Source of the DNA: a virus
Direction: 5' to 3' (one strand)
IMG/VR virus record: IMGVR_UViG_3300049893_000651
Location: 1 to 24,149 of that record
Length of the DNA stretch: 24,149 nucleotides
Of the stretch, positions 8,601-17,967 are shown piece by piece (position 1 is the stretch's first letter; the number at the start of each line of letters is the position of its first letter). The translations under genes were made by a program, and so were the position numbers. A model generated the notes under the pieces. That model was not told the DNA's origin, searched no databases, and worked only from the letters and a program-made list of their open reading frames with translations.

Positions 8601-11600
8601 ACCGCCTGCTCTTTGTCCCACTTCATAAACTCTTTTTGATCAGCCAATTTTTTCCGCATTTCAATACGTGTATTTTGTTCCTTCTGTTTTGATTTCTCAA
8701 CGACAGCTCTCAGCTTTTCAACATGCTCAGCCTTTAATTCTGGAATCTCGATATCACGCAATATTTCCTCATTCGTCGGAAGCTCACCTAACTGCTTTAA
8801 CGCCTCATGCTCAGCAATGAGCGCCGTGATTGTGTCCCGGTTGTGATACGCTTCCATTGCCTTTTCATGGAAATCCGAACTATCCATGAGCACTGGGTAT
8901 TTTTCTTGTGCCGCTTCTGCAACAGCGGATTCTAAGAACTTTGACGGGCTTTCAGATTGACGGATAATTTCAGCCGCCTCAAGTATCGTCTTTACCCCAA
9001 GCATTTGATCAGACCCAACAAGCTCATCCGCCGTAACCCGACCTTCAAGCACATCCGATGCAACACCCTGCATGTACATGTGCGCAATATCAGGATCATC
9101 GAATAACCCGGGTTTGTCGGTGCTCCAATTTTTCAAATACCCATACACGCCACCACGCCACATATCATTGGCGATAGTGCCGTCCTTCTTTTCGTTAGAT
9201 TGCTGGTCAATGAATTTCTCGCGGCTTTGTAGGTACTTGCCTTCAAGCTCGTCAGACATTGCGCCAACAAGCCGCCTGAACGCCTTCTCATTTCCATCCT
9301 CACTGTATCGTCGAAGCCGGCGAAGCAGGGGAGTGGCAACGCCTGATTTTCTCAATTCATTCCATGTTGAATCGCTTTGAAGATCAGCACGAACCTGATC
9401 AATTTCATCCTGGGTGGCAAGCATTCGATCAAAGAACCCGCGAATTTTGGGGTTTATGTTGATACCAAGATCAGTATCAATGATCCACCCTTCTTTTCGT
9501 AGGGTTGAAATCTCCTTGCTTGGCAATACTTCTTGTGGCAATATCTGTTTTTTCAGAACGTATGACTTGATCGTAGAATAAATTTCAAGCATCCATTTCC
9601 TGAAATTACGGAATGCACTTTTCAAGTCTTTGCTTGGCGCCTCACCATTTTTCAAATACGCCTCAAACGAACGTGCAAATGTCTCCTGCTGCTGAGTCGT
9701 TATGGTTTCCTGATCATCCGCAATTCCAAGCCAATCACGGATCAACCCCCAATTCTCCGCGTATTCCTCTGATATCTCTCGCCCGCTTTTCACAAACTCA
9801 AACTTATCCTGAAGGAAGACATGCGCCATTTCATGCATAAAGCTCGATTGGTTTGAACCCTTGAAAATATTTATCACCCTTGGAAGCGTATCAAGATCAA
9901 CTGATGCAAAAGTCTTTCCGGGATTGTACTGTGCTTTTAAATGGTCATTAAACGCCTGCTCTTCATCCGTTAGCTTTGATACCAAATCATAAATCTTACG
10001 CTCAGTATGAAACTCCCCGCGTGATAGCATATCAATCACTTCGTTCATATCGGATGTACCGAATAACTCAGGTGAAACGGTATCCCAAGGAATTCCCTTT
10101 TTCATATCTGTGGTGAAAGTGTCTTTCGGATAGGCATTGATTACCTCAGAAAAATCGGATGCGTTATCAGGTGATATAAATATCTTCTGCTTTGATTTCT
10201 TTACGAATTGACGAACCTTATATGCCGGATCATTCTTGGCTGTCTCCATGACTTCCATTCTGATTCGTGACCGCATTGCCGCACGATTTCCGGTTTCAAG
10301 GTGAATTGGCCCGTAAATATCAGGTAATAGAGAATCAACAACTTCATCAAATGATCGGCCACTTTCTTGCGATTCACGAACAATTGATTTCATCACAATG
10401 GCCGTTTGTGATTCTGCCTCTGTTTTTATTCCACGGCCAGTGCGACCAGTTTTCTTGTATGCATTTTCAAGTCGTTGCTTTAAAATTGCTGAAATCTCGT
10501 CATGACGAACTTGGTTTTCAGAAATTATTTCCTCAAGCGCTTTACGACCATCCTTAACAAACTCATCCACGCGCTTTGCCTGGTTAGCCGTCAAATCATC
10601 CCGTGACATTCGCACAGACCCTGGCATAAGATCAGATAGCGATTTGTTTTCTTCAACCGGCTCCCTGACGGCATCACTCCATTTTTCCAGAGGAATTTCA
10701 GCGTACTTGCCGCCATCCTCAATTGCTTCCTGATAAAACCGTTCAAGCCCTGCACGCCTGAAATATTCGCGTGTTCCTTCCTCACCAAACGATTCATGGA
10801 AATCTGTAATGTCTATACCTACAGTCGGATGCTCGTGTTCGCCAGCGACCATTTTAGCGTGTTCCTCTGCCAGATGCGGGGCGCGCTCATGCATGTCATT
10901 ATTTTTGATCGCCGCGTTAATCCCTTCTATGGCATCAACACTTTCAGTGGATTTCGCAAGTGATTCGCTCAGGCCCATCATGCGGCCCAGCGCCTTTTTG
11001 GTGCCTAGACCAATCAATGATATTGTGCCGGCTCCAATAAGTGTTGGGAGAATCGCTTCTGTGGCTGATGATATCGCAATGTCACCAAAGTCTGACGTCT
11101 TGTCATACTGCTCACCCTGAATTGCCGCATAGTTGACAGCCATCTTTGTTGCAAAGTTCTGTGCGTAGTTATCAGCAAACGCAACAGCATTGGCTTTTAC
11201 AAGGTCAACCGTCGCAGTAGCGATAGCATTCTCAAGGGTTTTCCCTGAATACTTTGATATGTTCGATGTGATCTGCTTCAAAGCAAGTTTTGTTGCAGGC
11301 GTGTTTTCAGCAATCTTGTTCAGCATTGGAATGCTTGACTTTGAAATCACTGATCCCACACCTTTAAACCCGAACTTTGCAAATGTGGCAGTTCCGGCAG
11401 CGTTCAACACTGCGACAGTAAACCCGGCAACATTGGATGCCCGGCGTAAAGCATCAATATTGCTGATTCCAGCATCAACGCCCATACGCATTGCCATTGC
11501 AAATGCCATGTCCTTCGAGTAATTGAATCCAGATTCTATACCAGCTTTTGCCGGTTCATACGCGGCACCAAGCCCAACACCGATGCCAGCCCCAACCCCG

Positions 11601-12319
11601 GCGGTAGCGGGAGACGCGGCACCGGCCCCACTGATAGCGCCAGCAACAGCGCCAGCTGATGCCCACTTCACCATTTTCAAACCGCGATATTCTTTGGCAC
11701 CACGAACAAACCCATTTTTCACAGTGCCCGCAAGATCGACCAATTGCCGTCCTATATTCGACGCAATGAATGGCACTGTTTTCCATCCGGTCGGCGTTTC
11801 AAATTTCTGCTGATACGCGGAAAGCTCCCTCATCCTTTTCAACAAGTCCGCCTGCTTTGCCTTGCTCATGTTCGTATTATTAAGCTGGATTGCCGCTTCA
11901 TTCAGCTTGCGATCAATTTGGTTGTAACGGCTTTTCTTGGCATAGCCCTGGACAACGCTTTCAAAAAAACCGAACTCCGGGCCACGCTCAATGGTGGCCG
12001 CCATTGTATCAGGTTCTTTCCAAGCATTTGATGTGGCCGGCAATTCGTTAGAAAGCTCTTCCCATGTCGGTGTGCCCTGCACGATATCATGCAGAGTGTT
12101 TTTAACCGTCTGCTCAGAATCAATCGGAATTTCATACGCCTTCACTCCGGCGTTCTTAGCCAGGTTCGACCGCATGATTGCTTGTTCCGTCTGGATTTCT
12201 CGCTGTTGATAATATGAAGCTCGAAGCTCGTCAGCTGATACTGTGTCTACTTCCTGGCCCCATAGGGTAGGAGCCACGCGCCGTGCTTCTTCAGGGCTTA
12301 ATTCTTGGTATCTTGGCAT
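5693..12319 (-). CDS. Giant internal virion / DNA-ejection protein with zinc-peptidase motif
   Basis: A 2208-residue protein, third of three consecutive ejection-type genes and comparable in position to T7 gp16. Its ATG overlaps the previous TAA by one base (TAATG). Residues 217-255, 296-325 and 420-445 are Gly/Ala-rich and hydrophobic, suited to membrane insertion during ejection; another such segment lies around 2060-2080. Residues about 495-560 (GIDITDFHESFG, GGKYAEIPLEKWSD) resemble a region found in large multi-domain phage proteins. Residues 829-833 are HEMAH within FMHEMAHVFL, followed by QQETFARSFEAYL with E879 as likely third zinc ligand: a gluzincin-like metallopeptidase signature. 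A long charged helical region spans about 1185-1390. No lytic transglycosylase motif was recognised. Likely packed in the capsid core and injected to span the envelope. Peptidase activity, and whether it targets host envelope or virion proteins, is inference. Confidence 0.85.
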   Translation of the reverse strand: MPRYQELSPEEARRVAPTLWGQEVDTVSADELRASYYQQREIQTEQAIMRSNLAKNAGVKAYEIPIDSEQTVKNTLHDIVQGTPTWEELSNELPATSNAWKEPDTMAATIERGPEFGFFESVVQGYAKKSRYNQIDRKLNEAAIQLNNTNMSKAKQADLLKRMRELSAYQQKFETPTGWKTVPFIASNIGRQLVDLAGTVKNGFVRGAKEYRGLKMVKWASAGAVAGAISGAGAASPATAGVGAGIGVGLGAAYEPAKAGIESGFNYSKDMAFAMAMRMGVDAGISNIDALRRASNVAGFTVAVLNAAGTATFAKFGFKGVGSVISKSSIPMLNKIAENTPATKLALKQITSNISKYSGKTLENAIATATVDLVKANAVAFADNYAQNFATKMAVNYAAIQGEQYDKTSDFGDIAISSATEAILPTLIGAGTISLIGLGTKKALGRMMGLSESLAKSTESVDAIEGINAAIKNNDMHERAPHLAEEHAKMVAGEHEHPTVGIDITDFHESFGEEGTREYFRRAGLERFYQEAIEDGGKYAEIPLEKWSDAVREPVEENKSLSDLMPGSVRMSRDDLTANQAKRVDEFVKDGRKALEEIISENQVRHDEISAILKQRLENAYKKTGRTGRGIKTEAESQTAIVMKSIVRESQESGRSFDEVVDSLLPDIYGPIHLETGNRAAMRSRIRMEVMETAKNDPAYKVRQFVKKSKQKIFISPDNASDFSEVINAYPKDTFTTDMKKGIPWDTVSPELFGTSDMNEVIDMLSRGEFHTERKIYDLVSKLTDEEQAFNDHLKAQYNPGKTFASVDLDTLPRVINIFKGSNQSSFMHEMAHVFLQDKFEFVKSGREISEEYAENWGLIRDWLGIADDQETITTQQQETFARSFEAYLKNGEAPSKDLKSAFRNFRKWMLEIYSTIKSYVLKKQILPQEVLPSKEISTLRKEGWIIDTDLGININPKIRGFFDRMLATQDEIDQVRADLQSDSTWNELRKSGVATPLLRRLRRYSEDGNEKAFRRLVGAMSDELEGKYLQSREKFIDQQSNEKKDGTIANDMWRGGVYGYLKNWSTDKPGLFDDPDIAHMYMQGVASDVLEGRVTADELVGSDQMLGVKTILEAAEIIRQSESPSKFLESAVAEAAQEKYPVLMDSSDFHEKAMEAYHNRDTITALIAEHEALKQLGELPTNEEILRDIEIPELKAEHVEKLRAVVEKSKQKEQNTRIEMRKKLADQKEFMKWDKEQAVNSILYSALFDQLELKEKYEEKILRAKTEKMYEKLFIQSADKEIKGYFKDIRARQDEIDAASWRVVSEMTLPQVRKALRELITKQRNHAVLSAKAVKDRNVYKAVSAKYEQILAASQYRAAVKQARLAERHIRSIYKTATVRKDLMKNQVHLDAMIDLLGRFGVKHSSFDDFFKTTFPDWYNTYFDKIDLPYWLGDPELYMDIKALSLSQLHDLYDTTKAIRKIANDENTILIGEKRRDFGEFISEISDYVRKKGLKVEGSRTVSEDFNYKEDIGNRVKGFISSAKVYMFRVETLALAFGDVKNPTKNPIWRAITDPLRESRAKYEARRLPILNHLSEYLEKLNLPELHKKYVDAEWEKGRKLSMYEVLGIAHFVGTESGLDRVVTGFSNMFGDHWTNDYVNTILDKYMTPEMWDYIREYGKVCDEIFSGKDDKNVVDTYLEIEGFAPRDVDKRVMAVKVRDESGNIKSQYVEGWYAPLKRDKNFATGEYFDQYDLPDSAAYHTLTANGYTKARSAWANYVVDIDPIRGIHQIDLVLRDIYYRKNLLGLNKLLKSNDFKNIWSSKHGDESFNDLKNYFEFVATNGNSENSKVANLEKYMDVFARSTSVATMAWNIRQATGDLSSLFFTAPYKLGFKSGVFGVAGKVAKIAPGSIFQSAADIGNVIMNNQAKQLEDTQHFSKHTNRMLEKSLVARDRMKSRSTDIYDYFQNKKRGRLLNSLIFGFYHTISTICESAVWNESYDRAIAMGIGENKAVKIANSNLVQIFTSAAAEDRPKVLRQTTGWRRALNLFMSWAYTQVEHIYLAGQEMKEPLSINDKIGISSWVAANMFLMPVATSMAMGDRKNDDESWLQYFVRKDVDFWVRPIPIVGNLISRNVGLFVTGQKEKMRAQTSFAFTRPLESALEAMLVREDAEFSEKLEKWSNSATYWPGVPWATQANVLLWNAHDIMTGEMEAKPIDLMVRRKKADK

Positions 12320-14028
12320 TAATATGTCACCTTGTAATATTTCCCATTACGATACACGATATCTGGCTCCTGTAACCATTTTTGTGTTTCAGCTGGCAAA
12401 TCAGATAGCTTAACTCTTCCTGCATTTAAATCCTTGATCCATTCTGACTTTGTTTTCTGGAAAGGCATCACCTTTGTCTTTTTTGTCCCAAACCCAAAAC
12501 GGCCACGGCCAGTGATTACCTTTACGGAAGTGAATGATTCCTCATAAAATTTATCGATCTGCCCGGAAGATGGCTGTTTGTTTTCCTTATTCACATAATC
12601 ATTCACACGAGAATCAACCCAACTTTCAACATTCTGCATATCAGTGATGGACATAACCTTGATCTGATCATCATATTTCTTCCGAATATTATCAGACATG
12701 TTATAGTCATTGCTTTTTATCTTTGTCAGAACAGGTATCCCGCGATAACCGGAAACGGTAACAGCATCTTCAAGTCGAAGCCATGGATTTTTCACTAGCA
12801 TGTCTTCAGCCGAATTATACTGACCAGATAATAATTGACGTGTGAATTTATTCAGCTTATCCCTATATAGCTTTTCTTCTGATGCTTCCTTTGGTGCCGG
12901 TGGCTGCAATTGATTTATGATTTGTGTTTTCATTGCACTCTTCACATCACTTGATACATTCGACGCCGCTAAATCACTGAGCAATTTCTTTTGTGCAGCC
13001 GGTATTCTTTCAGGTCTGTTTTGAACATACAATCTGGCATTGTTAATTCGATCAATCCAAGACACCGTATCCGTATTATCCTGATTGCGCTTTGTTTCGT
13101 CCTTAATGGAAAACTGCGATTTGACTGCTTGGGTAAGGGCCTGTATTTGATCAGGCGAACCACCAACCTTTTGAACAGCATCAATCGCATTTTCAAGAGC
13201 TTTAGGGCCCTTACCATAGAATTTGTCAGCAATGTTTTCCGCATTTGTCTGAAGCGTCAAAGCCGCCTTAACACTCTCGGCTTTCTGCATATAATCGGAA
13301 TACACAATGGACTTTTCACCGCCCAGGATATCAGCGTTTGATTTAATCCGTGCCATAGCTTCATTATAGTAACCACCTTCAAGCATTGAAGTGACAAGGG
13401 CACCAAATGCTTTCTGTGACACATCCCGAAATTTTGAGTCTGTTATCGCTTTAGGTATGCCATTTTCAGCGTCATTGGACAGCATCATATCGTAGATTGA
13501 CTTGAATCCTGATTTGATATTTGAATCAATTGGATTATTGATGATATCACTTGCCGTCTGGCTGATCAGACCATTTGTCAGGTCGGTATTATAGGCCTTC
13601 TTCTGTGTCAACTCGCTGGTAGAAATCTGATCAATGGCATTAATTCCAGATTCGGTCAAAACCTGACGATATTTATCTCGGTATTCAGGATATGCAATTG
13701 ACTGTAATGATTTCTCAACCCGTTCATTTCTCCACTTCTGATATTCTTCAGTGATTCCTTGTGCGTCCTTACCCCTGCGGTCTAATAGATCGCGACGTTT
13801 AGCGCTATCCTCAGATTGGAATCTAATCAATTCCTCATTTACCGCTGTCTGTCTGTTCTGTTCTTCCATTGCCTTCAATCGTTCGGTAACCTGCTCAGAT
13901 GCTTTTTGGAGTGTGCCCCATGCGGCGGCAGTGGCCTGGGCCGCTTCAACTCCAAACGCCTGCTGTATTGGCTGGGCGATTTCTTTGGATGGAGCTTGGA
14001 TTTGCTGTTGATATTCTGGTAGCTTCAT
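12319..14028 (-). CDS. Internal virion / ejection protein (T7 gp15-like position)
   Basis: A 569-residue, largely helical, Gln/Lys/Asp-rich protein with few long hydrophobic stretches. The N-terminus (YQQQIQAPSKEIAQPIQQAFG, then QATAAAWGTLQKASEQVTERLKAMEEQ) leads into long amphipathic helices to about residue 145. The middle part contains TPR-like alternating helices (for example DVSQKAFGALVTSMLEGGYYNEAMARIKSNADILGGE). The C-terminal 70 residues become beta/basic. Its ATG overlaps the preceding TGA as ATGA, and its stop overlaps the next start. Sitting between a small coiled-coil protein and a giant core protein, it fits the middle component of a three-part ejection channel such as T7 gp14-gp15-gp16. 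The assignment rests on order, size and helical character rather than a catalytic motif. Confidence 0.72.
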   Translation of the reverse strand: MKLPEYQQQIQAPSKEIAQPIQQAFGVEAAQATAAAWGTLQKASEQVTERLKAMEEQNRQTAVNEELIRFQSEDSAKRRDLLDRRGKDAQGITEEYQKWRNERVEKSLQSIAYPEYRDKYRQVLTESGINAIDQISTSELTQKKAYNTDLTNGLISQTASDIINNPIDSNIKSGFKSIYDMMLSNDAENGIPKAITDSKFRDVSQKAFGALVTSMLEGGYYNEAMARIKSNADILGGEKSIVYSDYMQKAESVKAALTLQTNAENIADKFYGKGPKALENAIDAVQKVGGSPDQIQALTQAVKSQFSIKDETKRNQDNTDTVSWIDRINNARLYVQNRPERIPAAQKKLLSDLAASNVSSDVKSAMKTQIINQLQPPAPKEASEEKLYRDKLNKFTRQLLSGQYNSAEDMLVKNPWLRLEDAVTVSGYRGIPVLTKIKSNDYNMSDNIRKKYDDQIKVMSITDMQNVESWVDSRVNDYVNKENKQPSSGQIDKFYEESFTSVKVITGRGRFGFGTKKTKVMPFQKTKSEWIKDLNAGRVKLSDLPAETQKWLQEPDIVYRNGKYYKVTY

Positions 14029-14528
14029 TTCTTGTCCTCACCCTTGCCTTGACCCATCATTGGTATCCACCGGCTTGAAACGCTCGATGCAGTATCCAGC
14101 CAGGTCATTGCCGACTGTGCTGACGAAGTCTCGAGAGCATATTTACCAGATTGCCGTAATTGCCTTTGCTTCTCCCGGCTTGTAGCAATCAAATTCTGTG
14201 CGGTCTGTTGCAATATGGTCTTATCGATAGCCAACTGTGAGGCCGTTGATTTGGATAGCGCCTTTAATCCGGCGCCCTCGTAACCGGCAGAAGCGGCGGC
14301 AAGTGTCTGTTCATCCTCAACTGATGCCGCGGCCCGTGTGATTTCGCTTTCCTTCCGACTAACCTGAAACACATCCTCAATAGATCGCTTTTCCTCAGCG
14401 ACGGCTAGGCTGTTATAATATTCCTGTTCACGCCTGCCGGCCTCAGCCTGGGCCTCTGCTTTTTGACTGCCGGAAAATATGTCGAAAAGGGTTTGTGCCG
14501 CTGCAAAAATAACCATCAAATCAGCCAT
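14025..14528 (-). CDS. Small internal virion protein (T7 gp14-like position)
   Basis: A 167-residue protein with a short hydrophobic N-terminal helix (LMVIFAAAQTLFDIFSG), then an Ala/Glu/Gln-rich helical body (about residues 20-130) and a basic, flexible C-terminus. AAASAGYEGAGLKALSKSTAS around residues 77-97 matches the Ala/Gly turn found in gp14-like internal proteins between two long helices. Shine-Dalgarno TAGGAG lies eight bases before ATG. It opens the ejection block, right after the nozzle gene, and is coupled by ATGA to the next protein. Expected to be ejected first and to form the outer-membrane part of the channel. That role is known for T7 gp14 and inferred here. Confidence 0.7.
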   Translation of the reverse strand: MADLMVIFAAAQTLFDIFSGSQKAEAQAEAGRREQEYYNSLAVAEEKRSIEDVFQVSRKESEITRAAASVEDEQTLAAASAGYEGAGLKALSKSTASQLAIDKTILQQTAQNLIATSREKQRQLRQSGKYALETSSAQSAMTWLDTASSVSSRWIPMMGQGKGEDKK

Positions 14529-14539
14529 GATTCACACTC

Positions 14540-17374
14540 CTATTCAATATTCATGATAATCCCTGCAATCTGAGAAGGCAAAGGGCTTTGCTGTTCGTGA
14601 TAAAACTGTGATGCTTCCCATGCGTTTTCACTCGAATGCCGGGACAGCAAATCAAACTCTTCCCACCCGGTAAATGGCTGTTCAGGACTGCCAATACTCG
14701 TTGATCTGGCCGGCACTTCAATCTTTTCCGCTTCGCTCGGACCAACCCAACCACCAACGGAATCAACCCACCGCACTTTTACTTTCGATACCTTTTGCTT
14801 TTGTGCGTGACCGGATTCGCCTTGTCTATCGACTACCTGATGTAAGGGCTCAAACTTTGCTGTATATGGAAGACCGATTTGAATTTTCGAGGCGTTTGAA
14901 TCAAGCGTCAAAGTGGCGGTCTGTCCTGTAACTGTCTTTCCAGATATCTTGTATCCGTCTGCCAATACTCCGATAGTCTTTCCTTCATACACATAAATAT
15001 CTGTATAAACTGTCTCTGCCCATGTCTTCGTTGGTGACTGACTTGTGAGTGTCTGGCCAGCATCAACAAAAAAAGCGTCAGTAATCGATGTGTAATTTCT
15101 GGAATCAAGCCATTCAACCTCATAGGTTTTCAGTCCATAGTGCATGCGCTCCACCACAATAAACAGCTTGTCAAAATCACCAGACATTACAGCAATGTCA
15201 TGGATAACGCCACCAAAGTCGTGAATGGAGAAAGCGGCAATTTGAAGCTGACGTGAATAGGTGAGTGATACCAATTTACCGTCTGACCTCAGAAGCCAAA
15301 CGATTCCCCAAGGCTTTGCCTGATACACTATCCGCTTGAACGTGTACCCATTGAAATACTGCCGGCAGAATACCTGCATTTCAGTGTTGTCATAGCTGTC
15401 ATTCTGTTCAGTGTAGTCGAACGCCCTCAATGACGATAGCCCGGACTGAAGATACATGATCGTTCGGTCGGCAATTACCGGTTCAATTGCACCTGAACCA
15501 ACACCAGACGATTTCCGTGTGATCGGAATATTCAACGGACCATAACCGGCAGTATCTGGAATTACAGACCACTCTCCACGCTTTGTGAATATGATCAGGT
15601 CACGAAATGAAATCACATTGGTGATTGTTTCTGTGCTCTCAGATGGCAAATCAACGTTCATTGCATCCGCAGGCTGTACGGGATTATTGATTTTGAAATT
15701 GAAATAGTCACCTGGCTGTGATTCCCACCGGGTATCTGGTTGGGAAGTAGTGCAAGCAAAACCAAGTCGGTTCTGATAGAAGTACACGACCGATGGCCAT
15801 CCATCAATATCATTGAACGCATCAATTTCAATGGTGTCATAATCGATATTTGTATTCGGTGCATCCACTGTATTCAGTGTGGGAACAGATGATGGCGGTG
15901 GTGTGATGGGCGTGAAATAAGACTGTGAATCCTGTATAACACCATAACTCTCATAGGCAAATGCATCCGTATTCAATTCAAATGAAACAGAATCACCAGC
16001 ACCACCATTCTTTATTACAATCTTGATCGCGCACTTTTCGTTGAACGTGAATGATCCATAAGTACCGACTGTGATTTCCTTGCCTAGAATCCAGTTACAG
16101 TCAGTGCCGACAGTCAGATTCATTTCAGTTGCATAATAGAGCTTTATGTAATATGTCCCGGACTGTGATCCGGTAAACGAATAGTAAATTGTTCCATTAC
16201 AAATGATTGGCGATAGATACCGCGTGATTGCTGTAGATACCGTTCCGGTGTACTTGTAGGCAGGGTAGAACTTGTTCAGCTTGATATTGGCGCCGTAGAT
16301 ATTGGAAGCGCCCCACTTGTACCCTGAAAATGGACTGGGGCCATACCCACTTGCCTTATCAATCGCCAGGTCAGAATCAGAATAAAAGAACGGACCATAG
16401 TCAAGCGAAATATCTTCCAGATAAAAAGCATCAAGCGCATAAAATTTCAGCACCTTGGGCTTTTTTGTGCCAGTCACAAACACAATTAAATCCCGGTGAT
16501 GGACGTGCTTAATCAGCTGGATGTCATTAGCGTCATAATCTGTTGTGATTTCTGGGTTGATAATTGAAGCCAACACCCCGACCTTTGTATAGATCAGGTC
16601 ATTCATAAATTCATTCAGCCGGTACGCACCTTCAGTATATGGAAATTCGTCATATACGATATTTGAAGTTGGTAAAGTGCCGTCCCACATTGAATCTGTA
16701 GTGACCCACCAGTAACTTATATCCAAACTAAAGCCGGAACCATTCGCAACAAGATAGGAGTTTACAGCGCTTTTCGAGTTTTTTGATCCTGTTGTATTCG
16801 CAAATTTAAAGGTGAAAAGTGGCTTTGTATTGTATGTTGTTTCTGTAATCACAAAATTATCGGATGAATTCACAGCAACTTGGACATAACAACATGGCAA
16901 TCCAACTGGTGTATCGCTCACAATGTAAGTGTTAGATGTGGAATGGATAGTCATGTGAGCGGTACCGCTTTTCAACGTATACCCGCTGCCGGTTTTCACA
17001 TACTCAAACGGGTTATAATACCCGGTATATTTTCGCTTTGTTAAAGTTAAAGGTGACCATTCATTAAGATTGTTCGTATCTAAATTTGTAGTTGTAGCGT
17101 CTGAGTTTAATATCCGCATTTTTGTTGGTGAGAACTGCAAAATATACTTCTCACTGTCTGATATCTCAAGCGGTATGATGCGATTCGCATACTGCATATT
17201 GTTGAATTGCTTTGTGAAGTGCGTACCTGGGCGCATCATCCAGTTTCCTTCAGGCGTGATGAAGCCATTTTCACTTGTCTTAATTCCGTACTGTACGCGC
17301 TGAATATCCTGTCTATGATAGAGGGCAGGGCTGATCACACCACCTGAAAATGACTGTTGCAGTTTTTCAACCAT
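14540..17374 (-). CDS. Tail nozzle protein (tail tubular protein B-like)
   Basis: A 944-residue protein that forms the tail tube end in podoviruses. The N-terminus has the typical SFSGGVISPALYHRQD and GFITPEGNWMMRPGT (about 39-53) of this family. Residues about 575-760 carry its conserved core: NVISFRDLIIFTKRGEWSV, an RKSSGVGSGAIEPV segment, YLQSGLSSLRAFDYTEQNDSYD, IVYQAKPWGIVWLLRSDGKLVSLTYSRQ, and IAVMSGDFDKLFIVVER. The region about 300-560 is beta-rich and looks like an inserted domain. GAGG lies five bases before ATG, within the end of the adaptor gene. Length is near that of BPP-1-type nozzle proteins and longer than T7 gp12. It follows the adaptor, as in related phages, and would be the binding platform for the fibres. 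Confidence 0.9.
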   Translation of the reverse strand: MVEKLQQSFSGGVISPALYHRQDIQRVQYGIKTSENGFITPEGNWMMRPGTHFTKQFNNMQYANRIIPLEISDSEKYILQFSPTKMRILNSDATTTNLDTNNLNEWSPLTLTKRKYTGYYNPFEYVKTGSGYTLKSGTAHMTIHSTSNTYIVSDTPVGLPCCYVQVAVNSSDNFVITETTYNTKPLFTFKFANTTGSKNSKSAVNSYLVANGSGFSLDISYWWVTTDSMWDGTLPTSNIVYDEFPYTEGAYRLNEFMNDLIYTKVGVLASIINPEITTDYDANDIQLIKHVHHRDLIVFVTGTKKPKVLKFYALDAFYLEDISLDYGPFFYSDSDLAIDKASGYGPSPFSGYKWGASNIYGANIKLNKFYPAYKYTGTVSTAITRYLSPIICNGTIYYSFTGSQSGTYYIKLYYATEMNLTVGTDCNWILGKEITVGTYGSFTFNEKCAIKIVIKNGGAGDSVSFELNTDAFAYESYGVIQDSQSYFTPITPPPSSVPTLNTVDAPNTNIDYDTIEIDAFNDIDGWPSVVYFYQNRLGFACTTSQPDTRWESQPGDYFNFKINNPVQPADAMNVDLPSESTETITNVISFRDLIIFTKRGEWSVIPDTAGYGPLNIPITRKSSGVGSGAIEPVIADRTIMYLQSGLSSLRAFDYTEQNDSYDNTEMQVFCRQYFNGYTFKRIVYQAKPWGIVWLLRSDGKLVSLTYSRQLQIAAFSIHDFGGVIHDIAVMSGDFDKLFIVVERMHYGLKTYEVEWLDSRNYTSITDAFFVDAGQTLTSQSPTKTWAETVYTDIYVYEGKTIGVLADGYKISGKTVTGQTATLTLDSNASKIQIGLPYTAKFEPLHQVVDRQGESGHAQKQKVSKVKVRWVDSVGGWVGPSEAEKIEVPARSTSIGSPEQPFTGWEEFDLLSRHSSENAWEASQFYHEQQSPLPSQIAGIIMNIE

Positions 17375-17376
17375 GT

Positions 17377-17964
17377 CTACCTCGCGTCTGTGTATGTGCT
17401 TGTTTCAGGTAATATGATTCTTTGCTGGGCGTTATCCAGACCCTTGGCCTTCATTTTCGTCATTTCATACATCTCAATATTGCTTTTCCGCTTTTCTTCC
17501 TTGTCGGTCAAAAACACGGCCATTTCAGCGGCCAATTTGTATTTGATCGCTTCAATAACGTGTGCAGTATAATCCACCGTCGGGCTGACATTCTTGATAT
17601 AAACTGCATGGGCATCATCAAGGTTCGTAACAATGATTCGATTTGAAATCGACGTGTCACGAACAACATCCCATTTGTCCGCAATATTACCAAGTGAATC
17701 GTTCACTGACCTCAAGAGTAATGCAGATGCCGGGAAAGTGTAGGCATATTCATATCCAGGGATATCACAAGTAGCAAGCTGAGATAGCTCCGCATGGCAG
17801 ATGGAAAACCGCAAACCCATTTCCGTCAAAACCATTTCCACTGTATGCGTGTAATACACCCGATACGCTTCAACCCGCTTGTCTGTCCCGGTAAGCGCTG
17901 ACAGCCGGCTTTCGCCAAGTGTCGCAAGCGCCATATTCATTATCTCAAGGTCAGTGATCGACAT
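17377..17964 (-). CDS. Tail adaptor (tail tubular protein A / gp11-like)
   Basis: A 195-residue, mainly helical protein. DLEIMNMALATLGESRLSAL at residues 5-24 is the standard opening of gp11-type adaptors. It is followed by VEAYRVYYTHTVEMVLTEMGLRFSICHAELSQL and YEYAYTFPASALLLRSVN, with the helix-strand-helix arrangement that packs beneath the portal ring. A C-terminal helix ends in a charged tail. GGGGGG lies eight bases before ATG. Stop and the nozzle gene's ATG are two bases apart. In podoviruses twelve copies attach to the portal and hold the nozzle. Order adaptor-nozzle is conserved. Confidence 0.85.
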   Translation of the reverse strand: MSITDLEIMNMALATLGESRLSALTGTDKRVEAYRVYYTHTVEMVLTEMGLRFSICHAELSQLATCDIPGYEYAYTFPASALLLRSVNDSLGNIADKWDVVRDTSISNRIIVTNLDDAHAVYIKNVSPTVDYTAHVIEAIKYKLAAEMAVFLTDKEEKRKSNIEMYEMTKMKAKGLDNAQQRIILPETSTYTDAR

Positions 17965-17967
17965 AGC

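Noticed and set aside
5693-12319. Polymorphic toxin or separate fused enzymes
   Set aside because: The size and mixture of domains resemble toxins, but the place after two ejection-type genes and before the fibre unit, with tight coupling, fits an internal virion protein.
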